A stretch of DNA of 64,000 bases from Bacteroidales bacterium (GTDB lineage: Bacteria > Bacteroidota > Bacteroidia > Bacteroidales > UBA932): contig JAQXHU010000037.1 in assembly GCA_029007435.1 (NCBI GenBank), positions 1 to 64,000 on the forward strand. Reading direction: 5' to 3'. The translations under genes were made by a program, and so were the position numbers. Position 1 is the first letter of the stretch, and every line of letters starts with the position of its first letter. Positions 52,619 to 62,626 of this stretch are shown here, piece by piece. The notes under the pieces are model-generated. The model saw only the letters and a list, made by a program, of their open reading frames with translations, was not told the origin of the DNA and made no database searches.

Positions 52619-54565
52619 CTAGTCTTTATAGTTTCTGGTAGCAACGTGAATATTCTCGTAAACAAGCGGTTCTTTGTGTAGTTCAGGCTCTTTGCCTTCT
52701 CCCTTGTACTCCCAAGCGGCGACATACATATAGTTCTCGTCATCCCTCTTGGCCTCTCCTTCCGGAGTCTGGCTTTCCTCACGGAAATGACCACCGCAGG
52801 ACTCGTTACGGTTGAGAGCATCCTTCGCCATAAGCTCTCCGATATCGAAGAAATCAACAAGCCTGAGAGCTTTCTCAAGTTCCTGGTTGAACTCATACTG
52901 TGAACCGGTAACCTTTACAGTCTTCCAGAATTCCTCGCGGAGTTCCTGTATCATCTTTATACCCTCCTTGAGTTTCTCTGCGTTGCGGGCCATACCAACG
53001 TGATCCCACATAATCTGGCCAAGTCTCTTATGAATTGCATCGACAGGCTCTGTACCCTTGACAGCGAACAATTTGTCAATACGCTCCTGGACAGCCTTTT
53101 CAGCAGCATCAAATTCAGGCGCTGAGGTATCCGTCTTAGGCTCGTCGAACTTGTGTGAAAGATAATCGCCAATAGTGACAGGGAGAATGAAATATCCGTC
53201 GGCGAGACCCTGCATAAGTGCTGAAGCTCCGAGACGGTTTCCACCGTGGTCAGAGAAGTTTGCCTCACCAATTGCATAAAGACCAGGCACAGTAGTCTGG
53301 AGATCATAGTCTACCCAGATACCACCCATAGTATAATGGATAGCAGGATAAATCATCATAGGCTCTTCCCAAGGACTTGAAGCAGTAATCTTCTCGTACA
53401 TCTGGAAGAGGTTTCCGTATCTTTCCTCGACCTTCTTATGACCAAGCCTCTGGATAGCGTCCTTGAAATCAAGGAAAACTGCGAGGCCAGTCTCATTCAC
53501 ACCCTTGCCCTCTTTGCAGGCGACATAGGCAGCACGTGAAGCAACATCACGAGGAACAAGGTTACCGAACGCAGGATAACGGCGCTCGAGATAATAATCC
53601 CTGTCCTCCTCAGGAATCTGGGAAGGTTTCTTGAGCCCCTTGCGGAGCTGCTGCACATCCTCGTCTTTCTTAGGTACCCATACACGGCCGTCATTACGCA
53701 GGGACTCTGACATAAGAGTCAGCTTGCACTGCTGAGTACCGTGAACCGGAATACAGGTAGGATGAATCTGAGCAAAGCAAGGATTTGCGAAATATGCACC
53801 TTTCTTGTAGCACTGCCATGCTGCTGAACCATTGCTGTTCATAGCGTTGGTTGAAAGGAAATATGTACGTCCGTAACCACCGGTTGCAATGACAACAGCG
53901 TGTGCGCCGAATCTCTCAAGTTTGCCTGTCACAAGATTCCTCGCAATAATACCTTTGGCTTCACCATTGATAACAACAAGGTCAAGCATCTCGTGGCGAG
54001 GATAACTTGCTACTGTTCCAGCGGCAATCTGTCTGTTGAGAGCTGCATAAGCACCGAGAAGAAGCTGCTGACCGGTTTGTCCGCGGGCATAGAATGTACG
54101 GCTAACCTGGACTCCACCGAAAGAACGGTTGGCAAGATATCCGCCATACTCCCTTGCGAAAGGAATACCCTGGGCGACGCACTGGTCAATGATAGCTGCG
54201 CTGACCTCGGCAAGACGATAGACATTAGCCTCCCTTGCGCGGTAGTCACCACCCTTGATGGTGTCATAGAAAAGACGGTAAACAGAGTCATTGTCGTTCT
54301 GGTAATTCTTTGCAGCGTTGATACCGCCCTGAGCGGCAATAGAATGTGCGCGGCGTGGAGAATCACTGATACAGAACACCTTGACATTGTAGCCAAGTTC
54401 ACCGAGAGTGGCAGCAGCAGATGCACCGCCAAGACCGGTTCCGACCACGATTACTTCAAGTTTCCTTTTGTTGTTAGGACTGACAAGACGAATTTCTGAC
54501 TTACGTTTGGTCCATTTTTCTGCCAAAGGTCCGTCAGGAATCTTTGAGATTAATTTATCGGCCAT
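52619..54565 (-). CDS. frdA: Fumarate reductase/succinate dehydrogenase flavoprotein subunit
   Basis: 648 aa. FAD-binding [20 protein letters not shown], the covalent-FAD His in [15 protein letters not shown], the fumarate site [15 protein letters not shown] and the [20 protein letters not shown] plus [20 protein letters not shown] motifs are present. It is the longer FrdA type seen in Bacteroidota, epsilonproteobacteria and Gram-positives (class B). In Bacteroides the usual order is cytochrome b, frdA, frdB; here ruvB, not a cytochrome b, lies immediately upstream (97-bp gap). Confidence 0.95.
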   Translation of the reverse strand: MADKLISKIPDGPLAEKWTKRKSEIRLVSPNNKRKLEVIVVGTGLGGASAAATLGELGYNVKVFCISDSPRRAHSIAAQGGINAAKNYQNDNDSVYRLFYDTIKGGDYRAREANVYRLAEVSAAIIDQCVAQGIPFAREYGGYLANRSFGGVQVSRTFYARGQTGQQLLLGAYAALNRQIAAGTVASYPRHEMLDLVVINGEAKGIIARNLVTGKLERFGAHAVVIATGGYGRTYFLSTNAMNSNGSAAWQCYKKGAYFANPCFAQIHPTCIPVHGTQQCKLTLMSESLRNDGRVWVPKKDEDVQQLRKGLKKPSQIPEEDRDYYLERRYPAFGNLVPRDVASRAAYVACKEGKGVNETGLAVFLDFKDAIQRLGHKKVEERYGNLFQMYEKITASSPWEEPMMIYPAIHYTMGGIWVDYDLQTTVPGLYAIGEANFSDHGGNRLGASALMQGLADGYFILPVTIGDYLSHKFDEPKTDTSAPEFDAAEKAVQERIDKLFAVKGTEPVDAIHKRLGQIMWDHVGMARNAEKLKEGIKMIQELREEFWKTVKVTGSQYEFNQELEKALRLVDFFDIGELMAKDALNRNESCGGHFREESQTPEGEAKRDDENYMYVAAWEYKGEGKEPELHKEPLVYENIHVATRNYKD

Positions 54566-54662
54566 TTTATTGTTTTTATGAAATTGTACAATTCATATAA
54601 TATTCCAAAGTGCAAGTTTAGCCATTTTTTGCGAATATTCCTTGAAAAAGTGTAAATATAAG

Positions 54663-55712
54663 TCAAAAAAGGCTGCCCTCTATGATTTCCAAATCATCTG
54701 ATCGCCGGGAATCTACAGGAAAACCAAGATGCCGGTAAGCAAGTTCGGTCACTACCCTGCCCCTTGGAGTCCTCTGTATGAAGCCCTCCTTGATAAGAAA
54801 CGGCTCATAAACTTCTTCAACAGATCCCTGATCCTCCCCGACTGCAGTTGCAATTGTATTTACGCCGACGGGGCCTCCCTTGAACTTGGTGATAATTGTC
54901 GAAAGAATCTTGTTGTCTATCTGGTTCAATCCCCTCTTGTCAATATTCAGAGCATCGAGAGCGTACTTCGCGATGGCGAGGTCAATATGGCCGTCACCCT
55001 TTACCTGGGCGAAATCACGAACACGCCGCAATAGTGAATTGGCGATTCGGGGGGTTCCGCGGCTCCGGAGAGCAATCTCGCTCGCAGCGTCATCCTCAAT
55101 CGCAACACCAAGCAGCTCGCTGCTCCTGCGGACGATACGTACAAGATCACCGGCATCATAATATTCAAGAGCAAAATCAATTCCGAACCTGGCTCTCAGA
55201 GGAGCGGTAAGAAGGCCTTTGCGCGTAGTGGCGCCGACAAGAGTAAATGGATTGAGAGTAATGCGGACAGAACGGGCACCGGGACCTTTATCAATAAGAA
55301 TATCAATAGCGAACTGCTCCATTGCAGAATAGAGGTATTCCTCGACGACTGGCGACAAACGGTGTATTTCATCAATAAAAAGCACATCTCCCCTATCGAG
55401 GGAAGTAAGCAGACCGGCAAGGTCTCCGGGCTTGTCTAGAACTGGTCCGGAAGTAATCTTTATATTGACACCGAGCTCTTTTGCTACAATATTCGCAAGT
55501 GTTGTCTTGCCGAGGCCCGGAGGACCGTGGAACAGGACATGGTCGAGCGGCTCCTGACGCATCAGGGCAGCCTTTATGAATATTTTGAGATTGGTCACAA
55601 TTTTATCCTGACCTGTGAAATCTTCGAGCTCGTGAGGCCTTATTATTCCGTCTAAATCCTTATCTTTGTCAACCCCGGCAGAATACGGGGAAAAATCACC
55701 AGCCATTTTCAA
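54663..55712 (-). CDS. ruvB: Holliday junction branch-migration ATPase RuvB
   Basis: 349 aa. AAA+ motifs: [40 protein letters not shown] (Walker A), [20 protein letters not shown] (Walker B) and [12 protein letters not shown]-type sensor I ([20 protein letters not shown]), then [20 protein letters not shown], and the winged-helix C-terminus [20 protein letters not shown]. It drives the RuvA-bound junction. Its TATATTTG -7 element at 55727-55734 sits at the left edge of the probable origin gap. Confidence 0.97.
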   Translation of the reverse strand: MKMAGDFSPYSAGVDKDKDLDGIIRPHELEDFTGQDKIVTNLKIFIKAALMRQEPLDHVLFHGPPGLGKTTLANIVAKELGVNIKITSGPVLDKPGDLAGLLTSLDRGDVLFIDEIHRLSPVVEEYLYSAMEQFAIDILIDKGPGARSVRITLNPFTLVGATTRKGLLTAPLRARFGIDFALEYYDAGDLVRIVRRSSELLGVAIEDDAASEIALRSRGTPRIANSLLRRVRDFAQVKGDGHIDLAIAKYALDALNIDKRGLNQIDNKILSTIITKFKGGPVGVNTIATAVGEDQGSVEEVYEPFLIKEGFIQRTPRGRVVTELAYRHLGFPVDSRRSDDLEIIEGSLF

Positions 55713-56026
55713 AACAATTATTTATACAAATATATGGATTTATTTTTGAAATGATGTTTTATTAATAGCTGTTGATATGTTGATATCGTTAGATAAATGA
55801 TTGTATAATAATAAATTATATATATAGAAAAATGTTGATATCCTATTTGGAAAGCATAGGAGAAATTGTTGGAAGATTTATTTGCGAATTTGCTTCTGTC
55901 TCTGCTTAAAAAATTCTGCCATAATATCAGTATCGAGTTTTGAATTTGTTTCAACACTGGTTTAAACAGGATATAAACGGCTTTTCAACAGGTTTTCAAC
56001 ATTCACTGATGGTAAGATGTTGATAA
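55713..56026. other. Probable chromosomal replication origin (oriC): DnaA-box-like cluster in AT-rich gap
   Basis: The 304-bp gap between ruvB and mfd is the longest non-coding stretch here. It holds TGTTGATAT at 55770-55778, 55778-55786 and 55833-55841; GTTTCAACA at 55948-55956; TTTTCAACA at 55982-55990 and 55993-56001; and TGTTGATAA at 56018-56026, overlapping the mfd start. Read on one strand these are TTATCAACA-like 9-mers, one or two changes from the TTATCCACA DnaA box, in both orientations. A very AT-rich block (55795-55830) could be the unwinding element. Two parS sites lie 8-9 kb left and gene directions diverge here. dnaA itself is not in the window. Confidence 0.65.
55727..55734 (-). 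promoter_or_regulatory. Promoter -7 element for ruvB
   Basis: TATATTTG on the minus strand, 14 bp upstream of the ruvB ATG. Confidence 0.5.
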
Positions 56027-59000
56027 GTTCAAAGACTTCAAAAGTATTATCCGGACAGATAGATTCCGGCAGGGAAACTTTCTGCTCGGGTCTGTTTCTT
56101 TCCGCAAAATGGTTCGTCCTTTCGCAGGCCGCGCGTAAAGGCATCCAGTTGATCGTGCTGCCGGACAAAGAGTCTGCGGAATATTGTGCGGCGGACCTTT
56201 ATTCTCTCGTGGACGGAGACTGCGTTTTCTTCCTCCCGGATTCAGGAAAAAGCGTTGAGAGAAGCAACTACAAGTCGTCACTTGGTGTACAGAGAACTTC
56301 TGCGGTGGGCAGCATTTTAGCTGATTATGACAATTCTTCCCTGCTTTTCATCGTTACTTATCCTGATGCCCTTGAGGAGATGATTCCCGACAAGAGAAAG
56401 ATTGCCGAGTCCCTCCTCACGATAAAAAAAGGAGACACTGTCAGTCACGAGCATATAACTGAAACACTTGCCTCCAGGAATTTCATCAAATCCGATTTTG
56501 TTTCAGCGCCAGGTCAGTTCGCTGTAAGAGGCTCAATCATAGACATTTTCTCATATTCATTCAACAATCCTTTCAGAATATCATTCTTTGGAGACGAAGT
56601 GGAGTCGATAAATGTTTTCGACTGCAACACCCAGCTTTCAATAGAGGAGAGGGATTCAGCCGATATTTTTCCTGATATAATAGCATCTGATACAGAGGAG
56701 GTTGCAAACTGCATAAATGTAACTGATATATTACCGGAAGAAACATTGGTCTGGCTCGACTCGTCGGATATGTACAGGAATATGCCTTTCTTCGGCAGGC
56801 TGTATCATTTCAGGAAAGTGTTCATTGACACTCCCCTGTCAGCAACTGACGCTGAACCGCTGAAATTCAATATTTCACCGCAACCGGTGTTCAACAAGAA
56901 TTTCGAACTTCTTACAGAGGATATAAGAAACAGAATGGAATCCGGCTATAAAGTGACAATATTCTGTGAGAAAGAGTCCCAGATGGAGAGGCTCAGATCT
57001 ATTCTTTACCAGAATGAAGGTCTGATGCCTGAGTTCATTGTAGGAAAGAATATCCACAACGGATTCATCGACAGTGAGGAAAAGATATGCTGCTATACCG
57101 ACCACGAGATATTCGACAGATTCCACAGAGTTACGGTAAGAAGGACTGTAGAGAAGAGCGAAACACTGACACTCAATGATTTAAGTGCCTTTAACATAGG
57201 AGATTACGTTGTTCATATAGATCACGGTGTGGGTGTTTTCGGAGGTCTTGTCAGAATGAAAGACGACAAGGGACGTATGAATGAATGTGTGAAACTGATG
57301 TATAAAGACAACGATGTCATTTTCGTTTCAGTGCACTCTCTCCACAAGATTTCCCGTTACAAGTCGAAAGACTCCATACCTCCCAAAATAAACAAACTCG
57401 GTTCAAAGACCTGGCAGGCGCTGAAAACCAGCGCCAAGGCCAAAGTCAAAGATATTGCGAAAGAACTTATAAACTTGTATGCCAAGAGAAAGGCAACGAA
57501 AGGATTCGCTTTCTCGGCAGACACATATCTTCAGGAAGAACTTGAGTCTTCATTTATGTACGAGGACACTCCGGACCAGGAGACGGCCACCAACGCCATC
57601 AAGCGGGATATGGAGGACCAGAGCCCTATGGACAGGCTGGTATGCGGAGATGTAGGCTTCGGAAAGACTGAACTTGCGGTCAGGGCCGCTTTCAAGGCGG
57701 TCTGCGACAGCAAGCAGGTGGCTGTTCTCGTTCCTACCACCATATTGGCATTCCAGCATTATAACACATTCAAGAACAGGTTGAAAAACCTTCCTTGCAA
57801 TATCGAGTATGTCAGCCGTATGCGTACTGCGAAAGAGATAACAGATGTCAGGGAAAGGCTCCGTACAGGGCGTGTGGATATTCTGATAGGAACACATAAG
57901 ATACTTGGCAAGACATTCGAATTCAAGGATTTGGGACTGCTTATCATAGATGAGGAACAGAAATTCGGAGTAAGCTCAAAGGAGCGTCTCCGCCAGATGA
58001 AACTGTCTGTTGACACTCTGACTCTTACAGCCACGCCGATTCCGAGGACTCTCCAGTTCTCCCTGCTTGGCGCGAGGGATCTCTCCATCATCAGCACTCC
58101 CCCGCCTAACCGCATTCCGGTACAGACTGAAATCATTCTTTTCAATGAAGATGAAATAAGGAATATCATCAATTACGAACTTGGACGAGGTGGGCAGATT
58201 TTCTTCCTGCATAACAAAGTTCAGGAACTGAGTTCCGTCTATGATATTCTTCACCGTCTCGTTCCGGATATGAAAATATGTGTGGCTCACGGACAGATGG
58301 AAGCCCGTGAACTTGAGGACAAAATGCTTGACTTTATGCAGGGAGACTATGATATGCTGTTGAGCACCACTATTATAGAGAACGGTCTCGATATTCCGAA
58401 CGCCAACACCATAATCATCAACCAGGCCCAGAATTTCGGTCTCAGTGACCTTCACCAGCTACGCGGACGTGTAGGCCGGTCGAACAGGAAGGCATTCTGC
58501 TATCTGATTGTTCCGCCGCTCACCACCCTGTCAGAAGATTCCAGGCGCAGGTTGAAAGCCATAGAGGAATTCTCTGACCTTGGCAGCGGGTTCAATATAG
58601 CTATGCAGGATCTGGACATACGCGGTGCAGGAAATCTTTTGGGAGCGGAGCAGAGCGGTTTCATCGCCGATATGGGTTACGAGACGTACCAGAAGATTCT
58701 TTCCGAGGCTATGGATGAGCTCGGAGTGGAGACCGGTATTTCTTCAAGAAATATAAGTAATTCATATATAGAGGATTGCACAATAGAGACAGACCAGCTG
58801 GCACTTATTCCTGATACTTATATAGACGTTCAGTCCGAAAAGATAAGGATATATAAAGAACTTGATTCTGTACAGAAGGACAGTGAACTTGACGGTCTGA
58901 AATCCAGGCTTGCGGACAGGTTCGGTCCTGTTCCGGAAGAGCTGTCAAGACTCTTCGACATTGTCCGGATAAGGCATCTCGGCGAGCGTCTCGGATTTGA

Positions 59001-59217
59001 GAAAATCATCATCAAGAACGGCATACTTATAGCTTTCTTCATAAGTAACCAGATGTCATCTTATTACAGATCAAAGACTTTCTCCAATGTGCTTGAAAAA
59101 GTTGGAAGTACCGGAGGATTATTCGAACTGAAACAGAATGACGCAAAATTGCGTGTGATATGCAGAAAAGTGGATTCTCTTACAGTGGCTTATCAAGTTT
59201 TAAGAAAGTTATTATAA
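56017..59217 (+). CDS. mfd: Transcription-repair coupling factor Mfd
   Basis: 1066 aa, slightly short for Mfd. The UvrB-like N-terminal module (FAVRGSIIDIFSYSFNNPFR, FFGDEVESINVFD) is followed by the RNA-polymerase-interaction domain (NIGDYVVHIDHGVGVFGGLV). The RecG-like translocase has VCGDVGFGKTELAVRAAFKA, IIDEEQKFGV, TLTATPIPRTLQFSLLGARD, NGLDIPNANTIIINQA and RGRVGRSNRKAFCYL, then the TRCF C-domain. It pushes stalled RNA polymerase off lesions and recruits UvrA. The first codons overlap a TGTTGATAA box of the origin cluster. It is the first of an unbroken rightward run. Confidence 0.97.
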   Translation: MLISSKTSKVLSGQIDSGRETFCSGLFLSAKWFVLSQAARKGIQLIVLPDKESAEYCAADLYSLVDGDCVFFLPDSGKSVERSNYKSSLGVQRTSAVGSILADYDNSSLLFIVTYPDALEEMIPDKRKIAESLLTIKKGDTVSHEHITETLASRNFIKSDFVSAPGQFAVRGSIIDIFSYSFNNPFRISFFGDEVESINVFDCNTQLSIEERDSADIFPDIIASDTEEVANCINVTDILPEETLVWLDSSDMYRNMPFFGRLYHFRKVFIDTPLSATDAEPLKFNISPQPVFNKNFELLTEDIRNRMESGYKVTIFCEKESQMERLRSILYQNEGLMPEFIVGKNIHNGFIDSEEKICCYTDHEIFDRFHRVTVRRTVEKSETLTLNDLSAFNIGDYVVHIDHGVGVFGGLVRMKDDKGRMNECVKLMYKDNDVIFVSVHSLHKISRYKSKDSIPPKINKLGSKTWQALKTSAKAKVKDIAKELINLYAKRKATKGFAFSADTYLQEELESSFMYEDTPDQETATNAIKRDMEDQSPMDRLVCGDVGFGKTELAVRAAFKAVCDSKQVAVLVPTTILAFQHYNTFKNRLKNLPCNIEYVSRMRTAKEITDVRERLRTGRVDILIGTHKILGKTFEFKDLGLLIIDEEQKFGVSSKERLRQMKLSVDTLTLTATPIPRTLQFSLLGARDLSIISTPPPNRIPVQTEIILFNEDEIRNIINYELGRGGQIFFLHNKVQELSSVYDILHRLVPDMKICVAHGQMEARELEDKMLDFMQGDYDMLLSTTIIENGLDIPNANTIIINQAQNFGLSDLHQLRGRVGRSNRKAFCYLIVPPLTTLSEDSRRRLKAIEEFSDLGSGFNIAMQDLDIRGAGNLLGAEQSGFIADMGYETYQKILSEAMDELGVETGISSRNISNSYIEDCTIETDQLALIPDTYIDVQSEKIRIYKELDSVQKDSELDGLKSRLADRFGPVPEELSRLFDIVRIRHLGERLGFEKIIIKNGILIAFFISNQMSSYYRSKTFSNVLEKVGSTGGLFELKQNDAKLRVICRKVDSLTVAYQVLRKLL

Positions 59218-59222
59218 ATTTG
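59215..59222 (+). promoter_or_regulatory. Promoter -7 element for coaX
   Basis: TAAATTTG overlaps the mfd stop codon and lies 21 bp before the coaX TTG start; exact TAnnTTTG match. Confidence 0.5.
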
Positions 59223-59243
59223 CACGGTTAAAATCATACAGTT

Positions 59244-59969
59244 TTGGGAAACCTGATAATTGATATAGGAAATACTGCTGTCAAAGCCTCTTTTACTGAA
59301 GGAACGACTTTGGGAAAGACTTTCAGATACCAGGGCGAACGTGTGAAGAATTTCATTCTTTCACTTACAGCCAGGGAAAAACCTTTGGTAATGGTGATAT
59401 CATCAGTTTATGAGATATCGAAAACTGATGAGCACTGTTATCAGAAAGAGTGCGGAAAACTTGTTATTCTTGACCAGGCTCATACTCAGGTACTTCGTAA
59501 ATATTCTCTTCCTGAATGGATTACATACGACAGGGCCGCGTCCTTGATAGCGGTGCGGCATCTTTTCAAAGGAAAGGGAATCACTGTAATTGATTTCGGA
59601 ACCACTCTCACCGTGGATTTCATAAGCAGTGAAGGAGAATACGAAGGAGGTAATATTTCAGTTGGATGCCGGACCAGATTCAAGGCTATAAACCGGTATT
59701 CCAGGGCTCTTCCATTGCTTGACACTCCTGTTTACACTCCCCTGCTCGGCTGCTCATTTGATACTTCTATATCATCCGGAATAATCTCGGGCATAATGTT
59801 TGAAATATCCGGTTACATATCCTTGAAGCAAGATAATATTGTCGTTTTCACCGGCGGCGATGCGAATTTTTTTGCAAAACGGATTAAAAACTCGATATTT
59901 GTAATTTGTAACCTTGTGCTAATGGGGTTAGCCTTAATTGCTGACGGCTATGTCAATGAAAAAAATTAA
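59244..59969 (+). CDS. coaX: Type III pantothenate kinase
   Basis: 241 aa starting at TTG 59244 (MGNLIIDIGNTAVKASFTEG); no ATG precedes the family start, so a TTG start is needed. CoaX phosphorylates pantothenate, the first step to CoA. The ASKHA signatures are DIGNTAVK (phosphate 1), WITYDRAASLIAVRHLF, IDFGTTLTVDFIS, GGNISVGCRTRFKAINRYS and FTGGDANFFA. It overlaps the outer-membrane protein gene by 14 bp. A -7 element is at 59215-59222. Confidence 0.93.
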   Translation: MGNLIIDIGNTAVKASFTEGTTLGKTFRYQGERVKNFILSLTAREKPLVMVISSVYEISKTDEHCYQKECGKLVILDQAHTQVLRKYSLPEWITYDRAASLIAVRHLFKGKGITVIDFGTTLTVDFISSEGEYEGGNISVGCRTRFKAINRYSRALPLLDTPVYTPLLGCSFDTSISSGIISGIMFEISGYISLKQDNIVVFTGGDANFFAKRIKNSIFVICNLVLMGLALIADGYVNEKN

Positions 59970-61269
59970 AGCGGTTTCACTCGCTGTGCTTTTGATTTCG
60001 GTATGTGGAGTTCTGCGCGCCCAGGATGGAGCGTACAGTTCTTATTCGCCTTATACCATATTCGGTGTGGGCGATATATATCGTCAGGGCACTGCTTATA
60101 ATCAGAGTATGGGAGGAGTGGGAATCGCTTCAAGAAACAACCGCTTCATAAACTATCTTAATCCGGCTGCCGTCACGGCGAGGGACACACTCTCTTTTAT
60201 GCTTGATTTCGGAGTGACAGGACAGGGAAGAGTATATAAGCAGGGAGATGTAAAATCCGCCAACAATATTTTTAATATCTGCAATTTCGTCTTTTCTGTC
60301 CCGATTTACAGGAAGTCGGCGTTTTTCGCAGGTATAACTCCTTATAGTTCATTGGGATATGATTTTTCTCACGATATTGTGGACCAGTCAATTATCGGAA
60401 ATACAGGAAATGTGAATTACCGTTCGTATGGAGATGGCGGAATGTACCAGATTTTCTTCGGTGCGGGAGCCACTTTTTGGAACAGATTTTCAGTCGGAGC
60501 ACAGTTCCTCTATTATTTCGGCAATATGGACAAATCCACCATTATGGATTTCGCTACAGCTTCATACAGGGATATTTACAGCGGTTATAAACTTAATCTC
60601 AGCGCTGTAGGAGGAAAATTCGGTGTCCAGTATGACCAGCCGCTTTCATCAGGATGCTATCTTACAGCGGGAGCCACTTACAAGACATCTTCCAAACTCA
60701 GGGGGTATGTGACTGATTATAAATATGCCACCGTTTCAAGTGTGAGCGATACTCTTCATCACCATATAGACACTCTCAAAAACGGGTCGAAGGCTAAATT
60801 GGCTTCCGAGGTCGGATTTGGACTGGCTTTCCGGAAGGGAGACAAATGGAGAGTCGAGTTCGACTACACCTTTTCTGACTGGAGCGGGAGCCATTTGGAG
60901 GAGACCATCGGTTTTGCAAATATAGGAGATCAGAAGTTCACAACCACCTTCTCCCAGTCTTTCAGGGCCGGATTTGAAATTATTCCGAACAAAAACGATA
61001 TCCGCTATTATATGAAGAAATGCGCATATCGAGTCGGAACTTATTATGAGAAAGAATATTACAAACTCAATGGGGATGCTGTGAGGTCTTACGGAGTGAC
61101 ACTTGGAATCACTCTTCCTGTATTCCAGTGGTACAACGGTATCTCCATCGGAGTCGATATCGGTCAGAGGGGAAGCACCAAGGGAAATATGATCCGCGAG
61201 AATTATGCTATGTTCGTGGTAGGATTCAATATCCACGATATATGGTTCCGCAAGTATCAATATGATTAA
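59956..61269 (+). CDS. FadL/PorV-like outer-membrane beta-barrel protein
   Basis: 437 aa from ATG 59956 (MKKIKAVSLAVLLISVCGVL), inside the 3' end of coaX; ATG 59950 is two codons earlier. A Sec signal ends near RAQD. The mature start YSSYSPYTIFGVGDIYRQGT, then AYNQSMGGVGIASRNNRFIN and YLNPAA, is typical of Bacteroidota FadL/PorV-like barrels. Alternating aromatic strands run to the C-terminal region (MFVVGFNIHDIWFRKYQYD). The cargo is unknown. The order coaX, barrel, TPR, lptC, PPIase is one I recall from Bacteroides genomes. Confidence 0.78.
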   Translation: MKKIKAVSLAVLLISVCGVLRAQDGAYSSYSPYTIFGVGDIYRQGTAYNQSMGGVGIASRNNRFINYLNPAAVTARDTLSFMLDFGVTGQGRVYKQGDVKSANNIFNICNFVFSVPIYRKSAFFAGITPYSSLGYDFSHDIVDQSIIGNTGNVNYRSYGDGGMYQIFFGAGATFWNRFSVGAQFLYYFGNMDKSTIMDFATASYRDIYSGYKLNLSAVGGKFGVQYDQPLSSGCYLTAGATYKTSSKLRGYVTDYKYATVSSVSDTLHHHIDTLKNGSKAKLASEVGFGLAFRKGDKWRVEFDYTFSDWSGSHLEETIGFANIGDQKFTTTFSQSFRAGFEIIPNKNDIRYYMKKCAYRVGTYYEKEYYKLNGDAVRSYGVTLGITLPVFQWYNGISIGVDIGQRGSTKGNMIRENYAMFVVGFNIHDIWFRKYQYD

Positions 61270-61288
61270 AACAAACTTTTATAATATT

Positions 61289-62617
61289 ATGAGAAGAATT
61301 GCATTTGCCGTTGTATCGGCGGTTATTATGGTTTTGGGTGGCAGTACTGCCTCCGCTCAGGGAAAGTATGGTGCTGACAGTGCCGAGTGCATCAAGTATC
61401 TCTCTTATTACAAAGAGTATTACAAGAGCAAAAATTATGATTCAGCCCTTCCTAACTGGAGAAAAGCCTACAGTCTCTGTCCAGCCACGGCCAATCAGAC
61501 AATGCTCATTGACGGAACATCTCTTATGAGGCGTCTCATTGTCAAGAACGCTTCTAATGCTTCTTATCGTGATGCATTGATTGACAGCCTTTTGACTCTT
61601 CATAAGGTTCGCGCTGAGTATTATCCGAAATATAAGGTGACCGCTATGAACAATATGGGTCTCGATATGGCGAATTATTATAAGAGTGATCCTAAGAAAC
61701 TTTATGAAGGTCTCAAGAGCGTGATTGACGAGAACAAGGAGCAGACCAAGCCTTCAGTTCTTCTCATCAATCTCAATGCTGCAATACAGATGTATCAGGA
61801 TTCAGAACTTCAGGCTGACGATCTCATCAATATCTATCAGAACAATATGGCTTATCTTGAGCAGGCCGTTCCGGCTGACGCCAATGCCAAAGAGGAACTT
61901 GAGAAGGTGAAAGATGATATGGAGAGCCTTTTCATCTCAAGCAAAGTGGCAAGCTGCGAGAAGATTATCGAGGTTTACGGACCGAGGTATGAGGCTTCTC
62001 CGGACGATATCGCTCTCGTTACCAACATTGTCAAGATGATGAGTTCAGCCGAGAACTGCACTGACAACGACTTGTATCTCAATGCTGCAACTTCCCTGCA
62101 CAAACTTGAACCGTCAAGCCAGTCAGCATATTTCCTCTACAAACTGAATGCTTCAAGAGGTAATTTCGATACTGCAATAGCTTATCTTGAGGAGTCTCTC
62201 TCATCCACTGATCTGGATGTCAAGACAGCTGCAGATTACAACTATGAAGCTGCCACATACTGCGTGAAGAACGGAAAGAACGCAAAGGCTCTCGCATTTG
62301 CTGAGAAAGCCAAGGAACTCGATGCCTCATACGCCGGAAAATCTTATTACCTCATCGGAACTATCTGGGGTTCAACTACCTGCGGTGGCGACGAGATTGC
62401 CAAGAGGTCTCCTTACTGGGTTGCTGTTGATTATATGAACAAGGCTAAAGCCGCAGATCCAGAGCTTGCTGAGGATTGCAACAGGATGATTTCACAGTAC
62501 AGGATTTACTTCCCTCAGACCGCCGAGGCATTTATGTACAATTACACTGACGGTCAGACTTATACAGTCTCCTGCGGAGGTATGAGGGCTACAACTACTG
62601 TCAGAACACAGAAATAG
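61289..62617 (+). CDS. Exported TPR protein
   Basis: 442 aa from ATG 61289 (MRRIAFAVVSAVIMVLGGST then ASAQG, a clear signal); ATG 61262 overlaps the previous stop but lacks a signal-like start. TPR-like helical pairs run throughout: KYLSYYKEYYKSKNYDSALP (near 35), IQMYQDSELQADDLINIYQ, SAYFLYKLNASRGNFDTAIA (near 290) and AKALAFAEKAKELDASYAGK (near 345). Codon use is biased toward CTC/GCT/AAG like the 32.5 kb lipoprotein, suggesting good expression. It lies 20 bp after the barrel gene and 10 bp before lptC. Confidence 0.8.
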   Translation: MRRIAFAVVSAVIMVLGGSTASAQGKYGADSAECIKYLSYYKEYYKSKNYDSALPNWRKAYSLCPATANQTMLIDGTSLMRRLIVKNASNASYRDALIDSLLTLHKVRAEYYPKYKVTAMNNMGLDMANYYKSDPKKLYEGLKSVIDENKEQTKPSVLLINLNAAIQMYQDSELQADDLINIYQNNMAYLEQAVPADANAKEELEKVKDDMESLFISSKVASCEKIIEVYGPRYEASPDDIALVTNIVKMMSSAENCTDNDLYLNAATSLHKLEPSSQSAYFLYKLNASRGNFDTAIAYLEESLSSTDLDVKTAADYNYEAATYCVKNGKNAKALAFAEKAKELDASYAGKSYYLIGTIWGSTTCGGDEIAKRSPYWVAVDYMNKAKAADPELAEDCNRMISQYRIYFPQTAEAFMYNYTDGQTYTVSCGGMRATTTVRTQK

Positions 62618-62626
62618 TGCTCTGTT

